NCBI GenBank assembly: GCA_002381645.1
Contig: DFXE01000012.1
Coordinates: forward strand, 124,001 to 188,000
Length of the DNA stretch: 64,000 bases
Direction: 5' to 3'
From: Bacteroidales bacterium UBA4116
GTDB lineage: Bacteria > Bacteroidota > Bacteroidia > Bacteroidales > Tannerellaceae
Under the pieces are notes generated by a model. It was given only the letters and a program-made list of their open reading frames with translations. It was not told the DNA's origin and ran no database searches. Below, one piece after another: positions 35,325 to 44,455 of this stretch (position 1 is the stretch's first letter; each line of letters starts with the position of its first letter). The translations under genes and the position numbers were made by a program.

Positions 35325-35420
35325 ACAGTGTCATTCGGGAGAGTAAAGATTATTGTTGGTTTTTCTTTGTAAAGTAATGGGATTTGTGTTTCTTTGTAAT
35401 AAGAATTAAGTTGAAAAGAT

Positions 35421-35900
35421 ATGTCATTAAATAAAGTAATATTGATCGGAAATGTGGGTAAAGACCCTGATGTGCGTTATTTTGATAGTGGCGCAGCGGT
35501 GGCCAATTTTCCATTGGCTACATCGGAAAGAGGATATACTTTAGCGAACGGCACGGTTGTGCCTGACCGTACGGAATGGCATAATATCGTAGTACGTAAG
35601 GATCAGGTTGCTTTTGTTGAGAAATGGGTGAAAAAAGGAGCGAGTGTGTATGTGGAAGGGAAAATACGTACCCGTACCTATGACGACCAGAGTGGCGTAA
35701 AACGATATGTTACTGAAATCTATGCAGACCGGGTTGAGTTTTATAGTTTCGGCAGTCGCAGGGAAGACGGGCAGTCTGCTTCGGTTTCTACGCCTGTGCA
35801 ATCCCATCAGCAGGATAATAACCCGAACCCTTTCCAACAAACTTCTACACCACAGACAGGAAATTTTGATTCCGATGACGCGGATGACCTTCCTTTCTGA
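35421..35900 (+). CDS. ssb: Single-stranded DNA-binding protein
   Basis: It coats single-stranded DNA and recruits repair and replication proteins. The 159 residues are an OB-fold (1-105: NKVILIGNVGKDPDVRY, GRIRT-like EGKIRTRTYDDQSG, RYVTEIYADRVEF), a Q/N/P-rich linker and the acidic tip DSDDADDLPF that binds partner proteins. The order mutY-ssb-gldE-gldD is a known Bacteroidetes arrangement. Confidence 0.95.
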   Translation: MSLNKVILIGNVGKDPDVRYFDSGAAVANFPLATSERGYTLANGTVVPDRTEWHNIVVRKDQVAFVEKWVKKGASVYVEGKIRTRTYDDQSGVKRYVTEIYADRVEFYSFGSRREDGQSASVSTPVQSHQQDNNPNPFQQTSTPQTGNFDSDDADDLPF

Positions 35901-35925
35901 TATTGTCTAACTAATACCGTTCACA

Positions 35926-37266
35926 TTGGACTCCGACTATTTTTTATCCGGATTATTTGAGCACGTAACAATACATTCTTATTCCGTTGGAGCGATTATA
36001 GCATTCATTATTGCTGCATTGCTTTTGTTGGCTTCCGGTTTTGTGTCTGCTTCGGAAGTCGCTTTTTTCTCTCTGGACCCTTCTGATATTAACGAAATAC
36101 GGGAAAATAAAAAATCTTCTGATACAGTAATCTCCGGTTTGCTTAACCGTTCCGAATATTTATTAGCTGCCATATTGATTGCCAATAATTTTATCAATGT
36201 GGCTATTGTTATGTTGTGTACGTATGGCTTTAACAGTATATTTGATTTTTCCGGTGCACCGGTTTTAGGTTTTGTCCTGCAGACAATAGTCCTTACGTTT
36301 TTATTGTTGCTTTTTGGTGAAATCATGCCTAAGATATATGCTCAAAAACGTTCACTTCAGTTTGCACGGCGGGCTGCTCCGGTAATGAAAGGGATTGAGG
36401 TATTTTGTCGTCCGTTATCCAAATTGCTTGTTAATTCTACTTCGTTGATAAATAAAGCTTTGGTGAAGAAAAAGTATGATTTGTCGGTAGACGAGCTGTC
36501 GAAAGCCTTGGAACTGACCTCCGATCAGATTCCTGAGGAAAAAGAAATGCTTGCGGAGATTATAAAATTTTATAACAAAACAGCAAGCGAGATCATGACG
36601 TCGAGGCTGGATGTGGAGGATATCGATATAAAAAGTTCATTCAGGAATGTCATTCAATTTATTATCGATTCAGGATATTCCCGTATTCCGGTTTATGCGG
36701 AGACAGAGGATAATATTAAAGGTATATTGTATATTAAGGACTTATTGCCTTATATTGATAAGCCTGATACTTTTCGATGGCAAAGCCTGATACGACCGGC
36801 TTATTTTGTTCCGGAAACAAAAAAGATCGATGACCTGCTGGAAGAGTTCCGTACCAATAAAATTCATATGGCAATCGTAGTTGATGAATTTGGTGGTACA
36901 TCGGGTATTGTTACAATGGAAGATATACTGGAGGAAATAGTAGGCGAAATCTCGGATGAATATGATGAAGACGAGAAACAATTTATCAGATTGGCAGACG
37001 GTAGCCTGATTTTCGAAGCTAAAATCTCATTGAATGACTTTTTCCGTATCATAGGCGCCGATCCATCGGAATTCGATGATCTGACGGATGAAGTGGAGAC
37101 GTTGGCCGGGTTATTACTTGAAATTAAAGGAGATTTCCCAAAACGTCGCGAAGTAATAGTCTATAACGGTTACAGGTTTCAGGTACTTGAAGTAGATAAC
37201 CGCAGGATACAAAAAGTTAAATTTACACCAGTAAACGATGTGGAGGATGCTGATGAGAAGCTGTAA
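35926..37266 (+). CDS. gldE: GldE-like CBS/CorC membrane protein
   Basis: This encodes 446 residues starting at a TTG (MDSDYF); no ATG occurs early in the frame and family members start with a similar M-DSD. Three or four membrane helices of the CNNM/DUF21 domain (about 25-180, with LLLASGFVSASEVAFFSL) are followed by two CBS domains (TSRLDVEDIDI to ILYIKDLLPYI, and FVPETKKIDDLLEEF to TSGIVTMEDILEEIVGE) and a CorC/HlyC transporter-associated domain. In gliding Flavobacteria GldE works with GldD; in Bacteroidales its role is unclear, perhaps metal transport. The gldD gene overlaps its last 29 bases. Confidence 0.88.
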   Translation: MDSDYFLSGLFEHVTIHSYSVGAIIAFIIAALLLLASGFVSASEVAFFSLDPSDINEIRENKKSSDTVISGLLNRSEYLLAAILIANNFINVAIVMLCTYGFNSIFDFSGAPVLGFVLQTIVLTFLLLLFGEIMPKIYAQKRSLQFARRAAPVMKGIEVFCRPLSKLLVNSTSLINKALVKKKYDLSVDELSKALELTSDQIPEEKEMLAEIIKFYNKTASEIMTSRLDVEDIDIKSSFRNVIQFIIDSGYSRIPVYAETEDNIKGILYIKDLLPYIDKPDTFRWQSLIRPAYFVPETKKIDDLLEEFRTNKIHMAIVVDEFGGTSGIVTMEDILEEIVGEISDEYDEDEKQFIRLADGSLIFEAKISLNDFFRIIGADPSEFDDLTDEVETLAGLLLEIKGDFPKRREVIVYNGYRFQVLEVDNRRIQKVKFTPVNDVEDADEKL

Positions 37267-37867
37267 GCCGGGAAGTCTTGGGTTGGTATGTCGCTTACTT
37301 TTATGCCTGTTAATAGTTGCAGCAACGGCCGTTTCCTGTTCTTCCCGCACAGATTATACTCCTAAACCGCGGGGTTATTTCCGTATTGAGCCTCCTGTTC
37401 CGTCATATGTTTCATTACCATTAGATGAACTTCCTTATTCATTTAATATATCGTCTGAAGTTACTGTGGAATTACCTCCCGTAGGAGATCCGGTGGGTTG
37501 GATCAATCTGGCGTATCCGTCGCTTGGCGCAAAAATATATTGTAGTTATATCCCTATAAGAAAAGGTGATTTACATACTGTCATGGAAGAATCCCGCTCT
37601 TTGGTCATACGGCAGTCAAGGAACGTTCAATCTATTACTGAACAGGCATATGATAATGATTTGTTGAAGGTATATGCAGTTTTGTTTCAGTTAGAAGGAA
37701 ATACCCCTTCTCCAATCCAATTTACAGTGACGGACAGTGCCACAAGATTTTTCCGCGGGGCTTTATATTATAACAGGGTATCCAATATTGATTCTTTGGC
37801 GCCTGTCACCCAATATGTGAAGGCTGATATTATGGAATTGATCCAATCTTTTAGCTGGCAGAATTAA
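37238..37867 (+). CDS. gldD: Gliding motility-associated lipoprotein GldD
   Basis: This encodes 209 residues with a signal peptide and lipobox AVSC, then the GldD signature YTPKPRGYFRIEPP, a beta-rich body and RFFRGALYYN near the C-terminus. The open frame starts inside gldE; ATGs at 37247 or 37253 are equally possible. GldD is needed for gliding in Flavobacterium, but non-gliding Bacteroidales keep it, so a cell-envelope role is more likely here. The phosphopantetheinyl transferase starts on the base after its stop. Confidence 0.87.
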   Translation: MWRMLMRSCKPGSLGLVCRLLLCLLIVAATAVSCSSRTDYTPKPRGYFRIEPPVPSYVSLPLDELPYSFNISSEVTVELPPVGDPVGWINLAYPSLGAKIYCSYIPIRKGDLHTVMEESRSLVIRQSRNVQSITEQAYDNDLLKVYAVLFQLEGNTPSPIQFTVTDSATRFFRGALYYNRVSNIDSLAPVTQYVKADIMELIQSFSWQN

Positions 37868-38503
37868 ATGCCGTTGTTATTAACATATAAAGAGCCTGTC
37901 GTAGGTATATGGCAGATGGATGAAACTCCGGAAGAGTTGTGGTCGATGTTGGATTATCATGCTGATTACGTTTCTTTTATCAGTCAGATACGTACGGAGC
38001 ATCGGAAAAAAGAATGGCTGGCTGTGCGGGTGTTATTAAAAGAATTATTAGGTGAAGAAACGTTGATCGCGTATTCTCCGAATGGCGCTCCTTATTTGCC
38101 GGATAAAGACGTAAATATAAGCATTTCACATACGAAAGGATATGTTGCAGTCATATTAAGCGATGTTGCTCCGGTAGGTATCGATATTGAATACCGCAAC
38201 GATCGTATTTTGAAAATAAAACGCAAATTTATTAATCCTGATGAAGAGGATTCGATAGATAAAAAGAATGAAGCCGCGCATCTGCTTATTTACTGGTGTG
38301 CTAAAGAAGCTTTATTTAAAATGATCGGCAAGGAAGGTGTTGATTTCCGTGATCATTTGCATATAACCCCTTTCCTTTACTCTCATTCGGGTTATCTGAC
38401 TGCAACGGAAACCCGTACTTTGGAAAAAAAAGTATATTCCCTTTACTATTCGGTATACCCTGACTTTGTTCTTACTTTTGGAGAAAAGCAAAAGCCCGGC
38501 TGA
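37868..38503 (+). CDS. 4'-phosphopantetheinyl transferase (Sfp-type)
   Basis: It transfers phosphopantetheine from CoA to a carrier-protein serine. The 211 residues show the superfamily motifs: a GAPYLPDKDVNISISHTKG strand, VGIDIEYRNDR with the metal-binding D and E, and WCAKEALFKMIGKEGVDF. The length fits Sfp/AcpT-type monomers. In Bacteroidetes this gene often follows gldD; whether it serves fatty-acid ACP or a secondary pathway cannot be told. A GCCCGG/CCGGGC hairpin (38494-38515) overlaps its stop codon. Confidence 0.88.
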   Translation: MPLLLTYKEPVVGIWQMDETPEELWSMLDYHADYVSFISQIRTEHRKKEWLAVRVLLKELLGEETLIAYSPNGAPYLPDKDVNISISHTKGYVAVILSDVAPVGIDIEYRNDRILKIKRKFINPDEEDSIDKKNEAAHLLIYWCAKEALFKMIGKEGVDFRDHLHITPFLYSHSGYLTATETRTLEKKVYSLYYSVYPDFVLTFGEKQKPG

Positions 38504-38539
38504 ATTTTACCGGGCCTGAAATCTGTATATTGATTGTTT

Positions 38540-39634
38540 TTATAACCACTGTTTCATAAAGTCATCCATTTCATCCGCATGTTGTTCAAGGCTCTGGAGA
38601 AGTTTGAACTGTGCTTTTGTGCGTACCAGATTATGTTCAGGGTAATGAATTTTGTAGTAGGTGTCGCCGTTGATGTAGTCGGTCAGGAAACGAACAGTTT
38701 GCATGTATGTAAGTAGTCGTCCTCCATAGGGAAGAAAGCTTATTTCTAAGGGAGTGAGGAACGAACTGGCTGTTTCCATATAACCACGGGTATATGATTT
38801 AAATATATCCATGTTTACGTCTACATTATCAAGATTTGGATCGTCTTCCGCACCCTTGTTAGCGCCCGTACGGATAAAATCCCCGATATCGGAAAGTACA
38901 AAACCCGGCATAACCGTATCCAGATCTATTACGCAAAGCACTTTACCGTCTTCATCAAACATTACATTATTTACTTTCGTATCGCAATGATTGATGCGTT
39001 TCTTTAGTTTTCCTTCCCGGTAAAGCTGTTCCTGTATACACATGGCATCGGCACGCTTTTCAATTTCTTCTATGAGGTCTTTAACCTCTTCCAGACGTCC
39101 GGCTGCATTTTCGTTTAATGCATCGTGAAACTGTTGCAGGCGGAATTCCATGTTATGAAAGTTCGGTATCGTCTCTTCCAATTCACCTTCTGGTATATCT
39201 GCAAGCATCGACTGGAAATCGCCAAATGCTTTACCTGCCTCATAGGATAATTCTTCGTTTACCTCTTCATATCCTTTACTGCGGGGGATAAATAGACATA
39301 CCCGCCAATAGCTTTCCCCGTCGAAATAATAATATTTACCGTCTTTAGCGGGTAGGAAGGTTAATACTTTGCGGTCAATATCTGTTTCACCTTTTTCTTC
39401 CAGTTTCCTGCGTATATGCGAAGTTACGATGCGTATGTTATTCTGGAGTATATCTACATTTGTAAATATGTTATGATTAATACGTTGCAGAATGTATTTA
39501 GCTTCGCCTTTATCAGTTACAACCTTGAATGTGTCGTTAATATGTCCGTTGCCAAACGGTTCGGCGGAAACGACCTGGCCTTCAATCTGGAAATAGTCCA
39601 GGAGTTGCAATAATTGTTCTTTTGTTTTTGTCAT
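38540..39634 (-). CDS. Phosphotransferase family kinase (NahK-like)
   Basis: This encodes 364 residues of the aminoglycoside-phosphotransferase/choline-kinase fold. GNGHINDTFKV is the glycine-loop region, NHCDTKVNNVMFD is the catalytic loop (H-x-D-x-K-x-x-N) and CVIDLDTVMPGFVLSDIGDF supplies the magnesium-binding D-x-D. This pattern matches anomeric N-acetylhexosamine 1-kinases (NahK) and related sugar kinases of gut Bacteroidetes rather than drug-resistance enzymes. The substrate is inferred only by family. It stands alone with its own -7 box. Confidence 0.82.
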   Translation of the reverse strand: MTKTKEQLLQLLDYFQIEGQVVSAEPFGNGHINDTFKVVTDKGEAKYILQRINHNIFTNVDILQNNIRIVTSHIRRKLEEKGETDIDRKVLTFLPAKDGKYYYFDGESYWRVCLFIPRSKGYEEVNEELSYEAGKAFGDFQSMLADIPEGELEETIPNFHNMEFRLQQFHDALNENAAGRLEEVKDLIEEIEKRADAMCIQEQLYREGKLKKRINHCDTKVNNVMFDEDGKVLCVIDLDTVMPGFVLSDIGDFIRTGANKGAEDDPNLDNVDVNMDIFKSYTRGYMETASSFLTPLEISFLPYGGRLLTYMQTVRFLTDYINGDTYYKIHYPEHNLVRTKAQFKLLQSLEQHADEMDDFMKQWL

Positions 39635-39671
39635 GGTATGTACGTTTAAATTAAGTCACCTGATAGAATTG

Positions 39672-39679
39672 CAAACTTA
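39672..39679 (-). promoter_or_regulatory. -7 promoter box (TAAGTTTG) of the NahK-like gene
   Basis: Minus-strand exact TAnnTTTG match, 37 bp before the ATG at 39634. Confidence 0.5.
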
Positions 39680-39691
39680 GGCAAAAAAACG

Positions 39692-42025
39692 CTATTTTAC
39701 AATGCCCGAATCCTGGTCGGCATTATTCAGGGTTTTATTTTCCGCCTTATGTTTCCGTCCGTAATGTATATTCCAGGTAAAGGAGAGGGTGAGCATGTTA
39801 CCGTTATCTTTTATATACGTCCGGGTTTCTTTTTTTGCAATTCCGGAGATTCTTTTGCTTCCGGCACTCCATCCTTCTGAAATAAACGGGTACCAGAGTC
39901 CGGCTCCGATTTTTATTTCCTTATTGATTTTGTATCCCATATTGATTCCGCAATTATTCTCTCCATAGCGGATAGTCTCTCCGTTTAATGAATTGTACCG
40001 GCTGTAAATCCATCCTCCTATCGACCATTTTTTATAGCTTATTTCAGCTTGTCCTCCGGCATACCATGTTGTATAAGAGTGGTCATACTTATTGCCGGTG
40101 TTTCTGAAATAATTTATACCTGTATAGCCGGATAATGAAAGGATATTTTCAATCACTTGCATTTGAATATATCCTTGTCCGCCAATGCAGCGGGAGCTTT
40201 TTTGATTATCATACCTATATTCGAAAAGATATGTATCCGGTAAATCTATTCGGTTAACTTCTTCCATAATGGGATTTTTAAGATAAGAGTAATTACCTGA
40301 AAGTTGAGTGTTAATTTGTTTGTATTGGTACTGAAAACGCAACTGGTTAGTGTAGGTTCTGTAAGGAGTCAAATCCGGATTTCCTGTATTTACCTCAAAA
40401 TCATTCATTTGCTGCCGGATATCACTTAAATTAGAGAGGGAAGGCAGAGTGGGTTGCACATTAAATATATACCTAAGGTTTGCTCCTTTAAAAACAGGAT
40501 AGGAGACCATAAATGAAGGGCGGAAAGTATAGAAAACAAATCCTTCGTCGTTTTCATCAAATGCCTGACGCGAAACGCCGACCCCCAACATATACGATAG
40601 TTCTTTAATTTTACCCTGTATTTGTGTATAAGCATATGTATTCGATGTGTTCATGCGTGTTATGGCATCTGTCGTACCTTCATATATATTTTTGGTATGT
40701 GCCTGGGTATATTGCAATCCGAGGGAAAGTTCAAAAGGTTTAAACTCTTTTTCATAAATTCCTTCTCCAATCAAAGAATATTTATTCCCATCTGCCGAGT
40801 AAGCATAATTGCTGTGCGGATTGTTGATATCGGAAAAATATTCCTTATAATTGCGGCTATAATCAGAACCGATGAATGTTCCTACTATGTTGGCTGTAAT
40901 GCTTTGTTTATGCGGAAGGTGCTTCATGAAATATAAATCGATAGCAGGCGTATTACTTTTGTCAGTCATCTTATTATATGAATGGCCTTTTGGGATATTA
41001 TTTTCAACTATATTTTGAGCGACATCCCTTTTAGGGGCATTGAATATGCTGTTTCTGAAAACTGCATTAAAAGTATAGTCATCAGGCTGGAAAAGGTTGT
41101 AGGAAAATTCAACGTCGTGTGTGGTATAATTGAACGGCAAACTAATTCCTTCCAGGCGGCGGTTGCGGCTACTTCCGTCCTTAAGTAAAAACGATTGATC
41201 ATCATTGGTAAACCTGTCGTTATAGTCGCGGTATGTCATATAATAATTTAAACCGAATTCAGATTGTTTATGATTTGCTTTTATGTATATGTTATCGTTT
41301 CCGAAGCCGGTAGTAAACGAGTTGGTTAAATTAACGCCCGCACTGATACCCGATGTATGTTGCCTGACAATGAAGTTTATAACGGCGGAGATTCCTTCAT
41401 CGGCATATCGTATACCGGGGTTGTCAATGTATTCCACTCGTACAACATTGCCTGGTCTGAGTGCGTGAACTTGAGGAGCTGTTGCTTTCATATCGTTAAT
41501 ACGCAACTGGACAGTTTCACCCCCAATGGTTGAAACAACGTTTTGCAGCAGATCTATTTTTAATCCTGGTAACATCATTTTGCTTAAAAGTTCATATCCG
41601 GACGTTGAATTCTGTATTTGTGACCGGGTGGGTAGAACAATCTGTCTGTCTAATTTGGTGATTACTTGAGAAGCAGTTATTGTTATTCCCTGTAATTCTA
41701 CGGGTAGCTCTTCAAGAACAATGACTCCTAAATCAATATCTTTTGAGAGGTTATTTAATTGAGTAATGCAATTCGGATAGCCGATGCATGAAACGGTTAA
41801 TATATAATTTCCTTTATCTATATTATATAAGGTGAATTTACCCCCTTCATCACTTGTTGTCCCTGCAACAAATGAGGAATCAGTCAATAATAAAGTAATG
41901 TTGGCATAAGGTATTGCGGCTTTTTCTTTTGAATCGGTTATATTTCCTTTAATGCTGATGTTTTGAGCATGTAGTGAAGAAACAAATAAATGAAAAATTA
42001 AAAAGAGAATTGTCTGTTTGTGCAT
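39692..42025 (-). CDS. Outer-membrane beta-barrel protein, TonB-receptor-like
   Basis: This encodes 777 residues. A signal peptide (cleaved near LHAQ) is followed by a carboxypeptidase-regulatory-like beta domain (ISIKGNITDSKEKAAIPYA..., about 22-110), a plug-like region (about 120-225, with LRPGNVVRVEYIDNPGIRYA) and a ~530-residue beta-barrel ending in LSFTWNI followed by a short charged tail. This matches the Bacteroidetes outer-membrane barrel family (OMP_b-brl_3) related to TonB-dependent receptors. No SusD partner is adjacent, so a polysaccharide-uptake role is not supported. The ligand is unknown. Confidence 0.87.
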   Translation of the reverse strand: MHKQTILFLIFHLFVSSLHAQNISIKGNITDSKEKAAIPYANITLLLTDSSFVAGTTSDEGGKFTLYNIDKGNYILTVSCIGYPNCITQLNNLSKDIDLGVIVLEELPVELQGITITASQVITKLDRQIVLPTRSQIQNSTSGYELLSKMMLPGLKIDLLQNVVSTIGGETVQLRINDMKATAPQVHALRPGNVVRVEYIDNPGIRYADEGISAVINFIVRQHTSGISAGVNLTNSFTTGFGNDNIYIKANHKQSEFGLNYYMTYRDYNDRFTNDDQSFLLKDGSSRNRRLEGISLPFNYTTHDVEFSYNLFQPDDYTFNAVFRNSIFNAPKRDVAQNIVENNIPKGHSYNKMTDKSNTPAIDLYFMKHLPHKQSITANIVGTFIGSDYSRNYKEYFSDINNPHSNYAYSADGNKYSLIGEGIYEKEFKPFELSLGLQYTQAHTKNIYEGTTDAITRMNTSNTYAYTQIQGKIKELSYMLGVGVSRQAFDENDEGFVFYTFRPSFMVSYPVFKGANLRYIFNVQPTLPSLSNLSDIRQQMNDFEVNTGNPDLTPYRTYTNQLRFQYQYKQINTQLSGNYSYLKNPIMEEVNRIDLPDTYLFEYRYDNQKSSRCIGGQGYIQMQVIENILSLSGYTGINYFRNTGNKYDHSYTTWYAGGQAEISYKKWSIGGWIYSRYNSLNGETIRYGENNCGINMGYKINKEIKIGAGLWYPFISEGWSAGSKRISGIAKKETRTYIKDNGNMLTLSFTWNIHYGRKHKAENKTLNNADQDSGIVK

Positions 42026-42088
42026 GTTTGTCCGTATTGTAGTTACTAAAAAATCTTGGTAATTACTTATATTGACAAACTATTAAAT

Positions 42089-42096
42089 CAAATATA
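42089..42096 (-). promoter_or_regulatory. -7 promoter box (TATATTTG) of the barrel gene
   Basis: Minus-strand exact TAnnTTTG match about 64 bp before the ATG at 42025. Confidence 0.5.
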
Positions 42097-42141
42097 ACAT
42101 CTTACATGTTGAATACTGGATAAAAAGAGGATTATTTAAAT

Positions 42142-42173
42142 AAAAAAGGCCATCTTTTAGAATGACCTTTTTT
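42142..42173 (-). terminator. Terminator after rpmE2
   Basis: AAAAAAGG-x-CAT (42142-42153) pairs with ATG-x-CCTTTTTT (42162-42173) with one mismatch. Read leftward it ends in a T run, 20 bp after the L31 stop. Confidence 0.65.
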
Positions 42174-42193
42174 CAAGATATGAAATATATCTG

Positions 42194-42448
42194 TTATTTC
42201 TTGTTACGGTTGCCGTAACGGCTCATGAACTTATCTACACGCCCGGCTGTATCCACCAGTTTCGATTTACCAGTGTAAAAGGGGTGAGAAGTGCTTGAAA
42301 TTTCCACCTTTATCAACGGATAAGTAACACCGTCGATATCGATAGTTTCCTTTGCGTTGATTGTCGAACGCGTGATAAATACATCGTCGTTAGACATATC
42401 TTTAAACACGACCGGACGATAGTTATCAGGATGAATACCTTTTTTCAT
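42194..42448 (-). CDS. rpmE2: Ribosomal protein L31, type B
   Basis: Large-subunit ribosomal protein of 84 residues: MKKGIHPDNYRPVVFKDM at the start, SSTSHPFYTGKSKLVDTAGRVDKF at the end. It has no cysteines, so it is the zinc-independent (type B) form, the usual L31 of Bacteroidetes. It has a canonical promoter and its own terminator. Confidence 0.96.
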   Translation of the reverse strand: MKKGIHPDNYRPVVFKDMSNDDVFITRSTINAKETIDIDGVTYPLIKVEISSTSHPFYTGKSKLVDTAGRVDKFMSRYGNRNKK

Positions 42449-42511
42449 TGCTTTATATCTGTTTTTTTAGTTTATATTCTTCTTATAGTGACTGGTAACC
42501 GAATTGGGATG

Positions 42512-42542
42512 CAAAGGTATGGAATGCAATTGAACAAACAAA
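42512..42542 (-). promoter_or_regulatory. Canonical promoter of rpmE2
   Basis: On the minus strand TTTG (42542-42539), 19-bp spacer, TACCTTTG (42519-42512), 63 bp before the start codon. Full consensus match. Confidence 0.78.
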
Positions 42543-42624
42543 GAAAATGAAATTATTTTTTCTATGGAAACGACTTTTCGGATAATTTATATGCTTAATA
42601 GCATGTATTTTATCTGATAGTTTC

Positions 42625-42632
42625 TATCTTTG
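42625..42632 (+). promoter_or_regulatory. -7 promoter box (TATCTTTG) of the aldolase gene
   Basis: Exact TAnnTTTG match, 40 bp before ATG 42673. Confidence 0.58.
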
Positions 42633-42672
42633 TGAAGGTTTTTAATTAATAACATAATAACATATAACTACA

Positions 42673-43668
42673 ATGGTAAGTTACAAAGAATTAGGCCTGG
42701 TAAACACCAAAGAAATGTTTGCAAAGGCAATGGAAGGCGGTTATGCTATTCCTGCATTTAACTTTAATAACATGGAACAAATGCAGGCTATTGTTCAGGC
42801 TGCAGTGGAAACAAATTCTCCTGTAATCCTTCAGGTATCAAGCGGTGCCCGTAAATATGCGAACCAAACTCTTTTACGTTATATGGCGGAAGGTGCTGTG
42901 GCGTATGCTAAAGAATTGGGATGCCCGAATCCTCAGATCGCCCTTCACCTTGACCACGGTGATTCTTTCGAACTTTGCAAAAGCTGTATCGACACAGGTT
43001 TTTCATCTGTGATGATTGATGGTTCACACCTGCCTTACGAAGAAAATGTAGCCCTTACAAAAAAAGTTGTAGAATATGCACACCAATATGACGTAACAGT
43101 TGAAGGTGAATTAGGCGTTTTAGCAGGAGTGGAAGACGAAGTTAGTTCAGATCATCATACATACACAGAACCTGATGATGTGGTTGATTTCGTTACAAAA
43201 ACCGGATGTGACTCATTAGCTATCTCTATCGGTACTTCTCACGGAGCCAACAAATTTACTCCGGAACAATGTACCCGCGATGAAAATGGAAATCTTGTTC
43301 CTCCCCCGTTACGTTTCGATATCCTTGAAGAAATTGAAAAAAGAATACCGGGATTCCCTATTGTACTTCACGGAGCTTCTTCTGTTCCACAGGAAGAAGT
43401 TGCTACAATCAATAAATATGGTGGTGCACTAAAAGATGCTATCGGTATTCCGGAAGAACAATTACGTAGAGCTGCTGCTTCAGCTGTTTGCAAAATCAAC
43501 ATCGACTCTGATAGCCGTTTAGCCATGACTGCTGCTATCCGTGAAGTTTTTGCTACTAAACCGGCTGAGTTCGATCCTCGTAAATATTTAGGACCTGCAC
43601 GTGAAAATGCAAAGAAACTGTATAAACATAAAATTGAAGAAGTATTGGGCTCTGCAAACAGAATCTGA
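42673..43668 (+). CDS. fbaA: Class II fructose-bisphosphate aldolase
   Basis: It cleaves fructose 1,6-bisphosphate in glycolysis and runs in reverse in gluconeogenesis, with a zinc ion. The 331 residues show IALHLDHGDSFE (zinc His and catalytic Asp), SVMIDGSHLPYEENV, VEGELGVLAGVEDE, SIGTSHGANKF and IVLHGASSVPQE with the remaining zinc histidines and phosphate-binding loop. Codon use suggests strong expression. It is a single-gene unit between promoter and terminator. Confidence 0.96.
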   Translation: MVSYKELGLVNTKEMFAKAMEGGYAIPAFNFNNMEQMQAIVQAAVETNSPVILQVSSGARKYANQTLLRYMAEGAVAYAKELGCPNPQIALHLDHGDSFELCKSCIDTGFSSVMIDGSHLPYEENVALTKKVVEYAHQYDVTVEGELGVLAGVEDEVSSDHHTYTEPDDVVDFVTKTGCDSLAISIGTSHGANKFTPEQCTRDENGNLVPPPLRFDILEEIEKRIPGFPIVLHGASSVPQEEVATINKYGGALKDAIGIPEEQLRRAAASAVCKINIDSDSRLAMTAAIREVFATKPAEFDPRKYLGPARENAKKLYKHKIEEVLGSANRI

Positions 43669-43721
43669 TAATTTAGGAAATAACTGATCATTCCGCAGGA
43701 AAGAGAATGGTCGAATAGAGG

Positions 43722-43758
43722 AGGTAAGAATTTGTACTGACAAATTCTTACCTTTTTT
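43722..43758 (+). terminator. Terminator after fbaA
   Basis: AGGTAAGAATTTGT (43722-43735) pairs perfectly over 14 bp with ACAAATTCTTACCT (43740-43753) around ACTG, followed by TTTTT. Confidence 0.88.
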
Positions 43759-43810
43759 GTAAAGTTGAAAAGAATCATCATGAAATATTTGGAGATATAA
43801 GAATCAATAT

Positions 43811-43828
43811 TAACTTTGCAATTCAAAG
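43811..43828 (+). promoter_or_regulatory. Promoter and operator of membrane protein-HTH-creD operon
   Basis: -7 box TAACTTTG (43811-43818). ACTTTGCAATTCAAAG (43813-43828), an inverted repeat CTTTG-N5-CAAAG, overlaps it. The same 16 bases recur upstream of creD, so this is probably the site of the regulator encoded in between. Confidence 0.65.
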
Positions 43829-43846
43829 CACTTTTATTTTATTTGT

Positions 43847-44455
43847 ATGAATAAACAATTAGAAGATATTAAGGCGATACGTGAGATGATGGAGAAATCA
43901 TCTAAATTTATATCTTTAAGCGGTTTATCCGGTATTCTGGCAGGCATTACGGCAATTCTGGGAGCGGCCTTTGCCTATTTCTATTTGTTGAGAGATCCGT
44001 CACTGACTGATTATACCCGCAATCAGGAACTTATAATACTTTTTTTAGATGCATTAGTCGTCTTGTTTATTTCGATAGGTTTCGGTATTTATTTTTCGTG
44101 GCGGAAAGCACAGAAACAAAACCAGAATTTATTTAATCGTGTAACAATGCGTACGCTTTATAATTTGAGCATACCTTTAATCGCCGGCGGAATAATGTGT
44201 ACGATCTTTTTATTGCGTGGAGATGTGCGGATGGTGATTGCCGGTACACTTGTTTTTTATGGCTTGGCCTTGATAAATGCCTCTAAATATACATTTGAAG
44301 AAGTGCATTATTTAGGAATCACCGAAATTATCCTTGGAATAGCTGCCGCTATATTTGAACGTAACGGGATATTATTCTGGACTATCGGATTTGGGGTTTG
44401 CCATATTATATATGGTTTTCTAATGTATAAGAAATATGATCTGAAAAAAGAATGA
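43847..44455 (+). CDS. Membrane protein of the HTH/CreD operon
   Basis: This encodes 202 residues with six hydrophobic segments in three pairs (about 24-48, 63-84, 107-122, 128-145, 155-168, 173-192) and a charged N-terminus. I recognise no functional domain. It starts 29 bp after a -7 box and overlaps the following HTH gene by the four bases ATGA, so the two are translationally coupled. Similar membrane protein/HTH pairs are common in Bacteroidetes. A sensing or envelope-stress role is inferred only from context. Confidence 0.75.
   Translation: MNKQLEDIKAIREMMEKSSKFISLSGLSGILAGITAILGAAFAYFYLLRDPSLTDYTRNQELIILFLDALVVLFISIGFGIYFSWRKAQKQNQNLFNRVTMRTLYNLSIPLIAGGIMCTIFLLRGDVRMVIAGTLVFYGLALINASKYTFEEVHYLGITEIILGIAAAIFERNGILFWTIGFGVCHIIYGFLMYKKYDLKKE

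Noticed and set aside
35926..37867. Evidence for gliding motility or a type IX secretion locus
   Set aside because: gldE and gldD are kept by non-gliding Bacteroidales, and no gldKLMN, sprA or porV is in the window.
38494..38515. Terminator at the end of the phosphopantetheinyl transferase gene
   Set aside because: The stem is only 6 bp, the stop codon lies in the loop and no T run follows.
38540..39634. Aminoglycoside resistance phosphotransferase
   Set aside because: The fold is shared, but the catalytic-loop context fits sugar kinases of the NahK type and there is no mobile-element context.
39692..42025. SusC of a polysaccharide utilisation locus
   Set aside because: No SusD gene, glycosidase or sensor is adjacent, and the protein is shorter than typical SusC.
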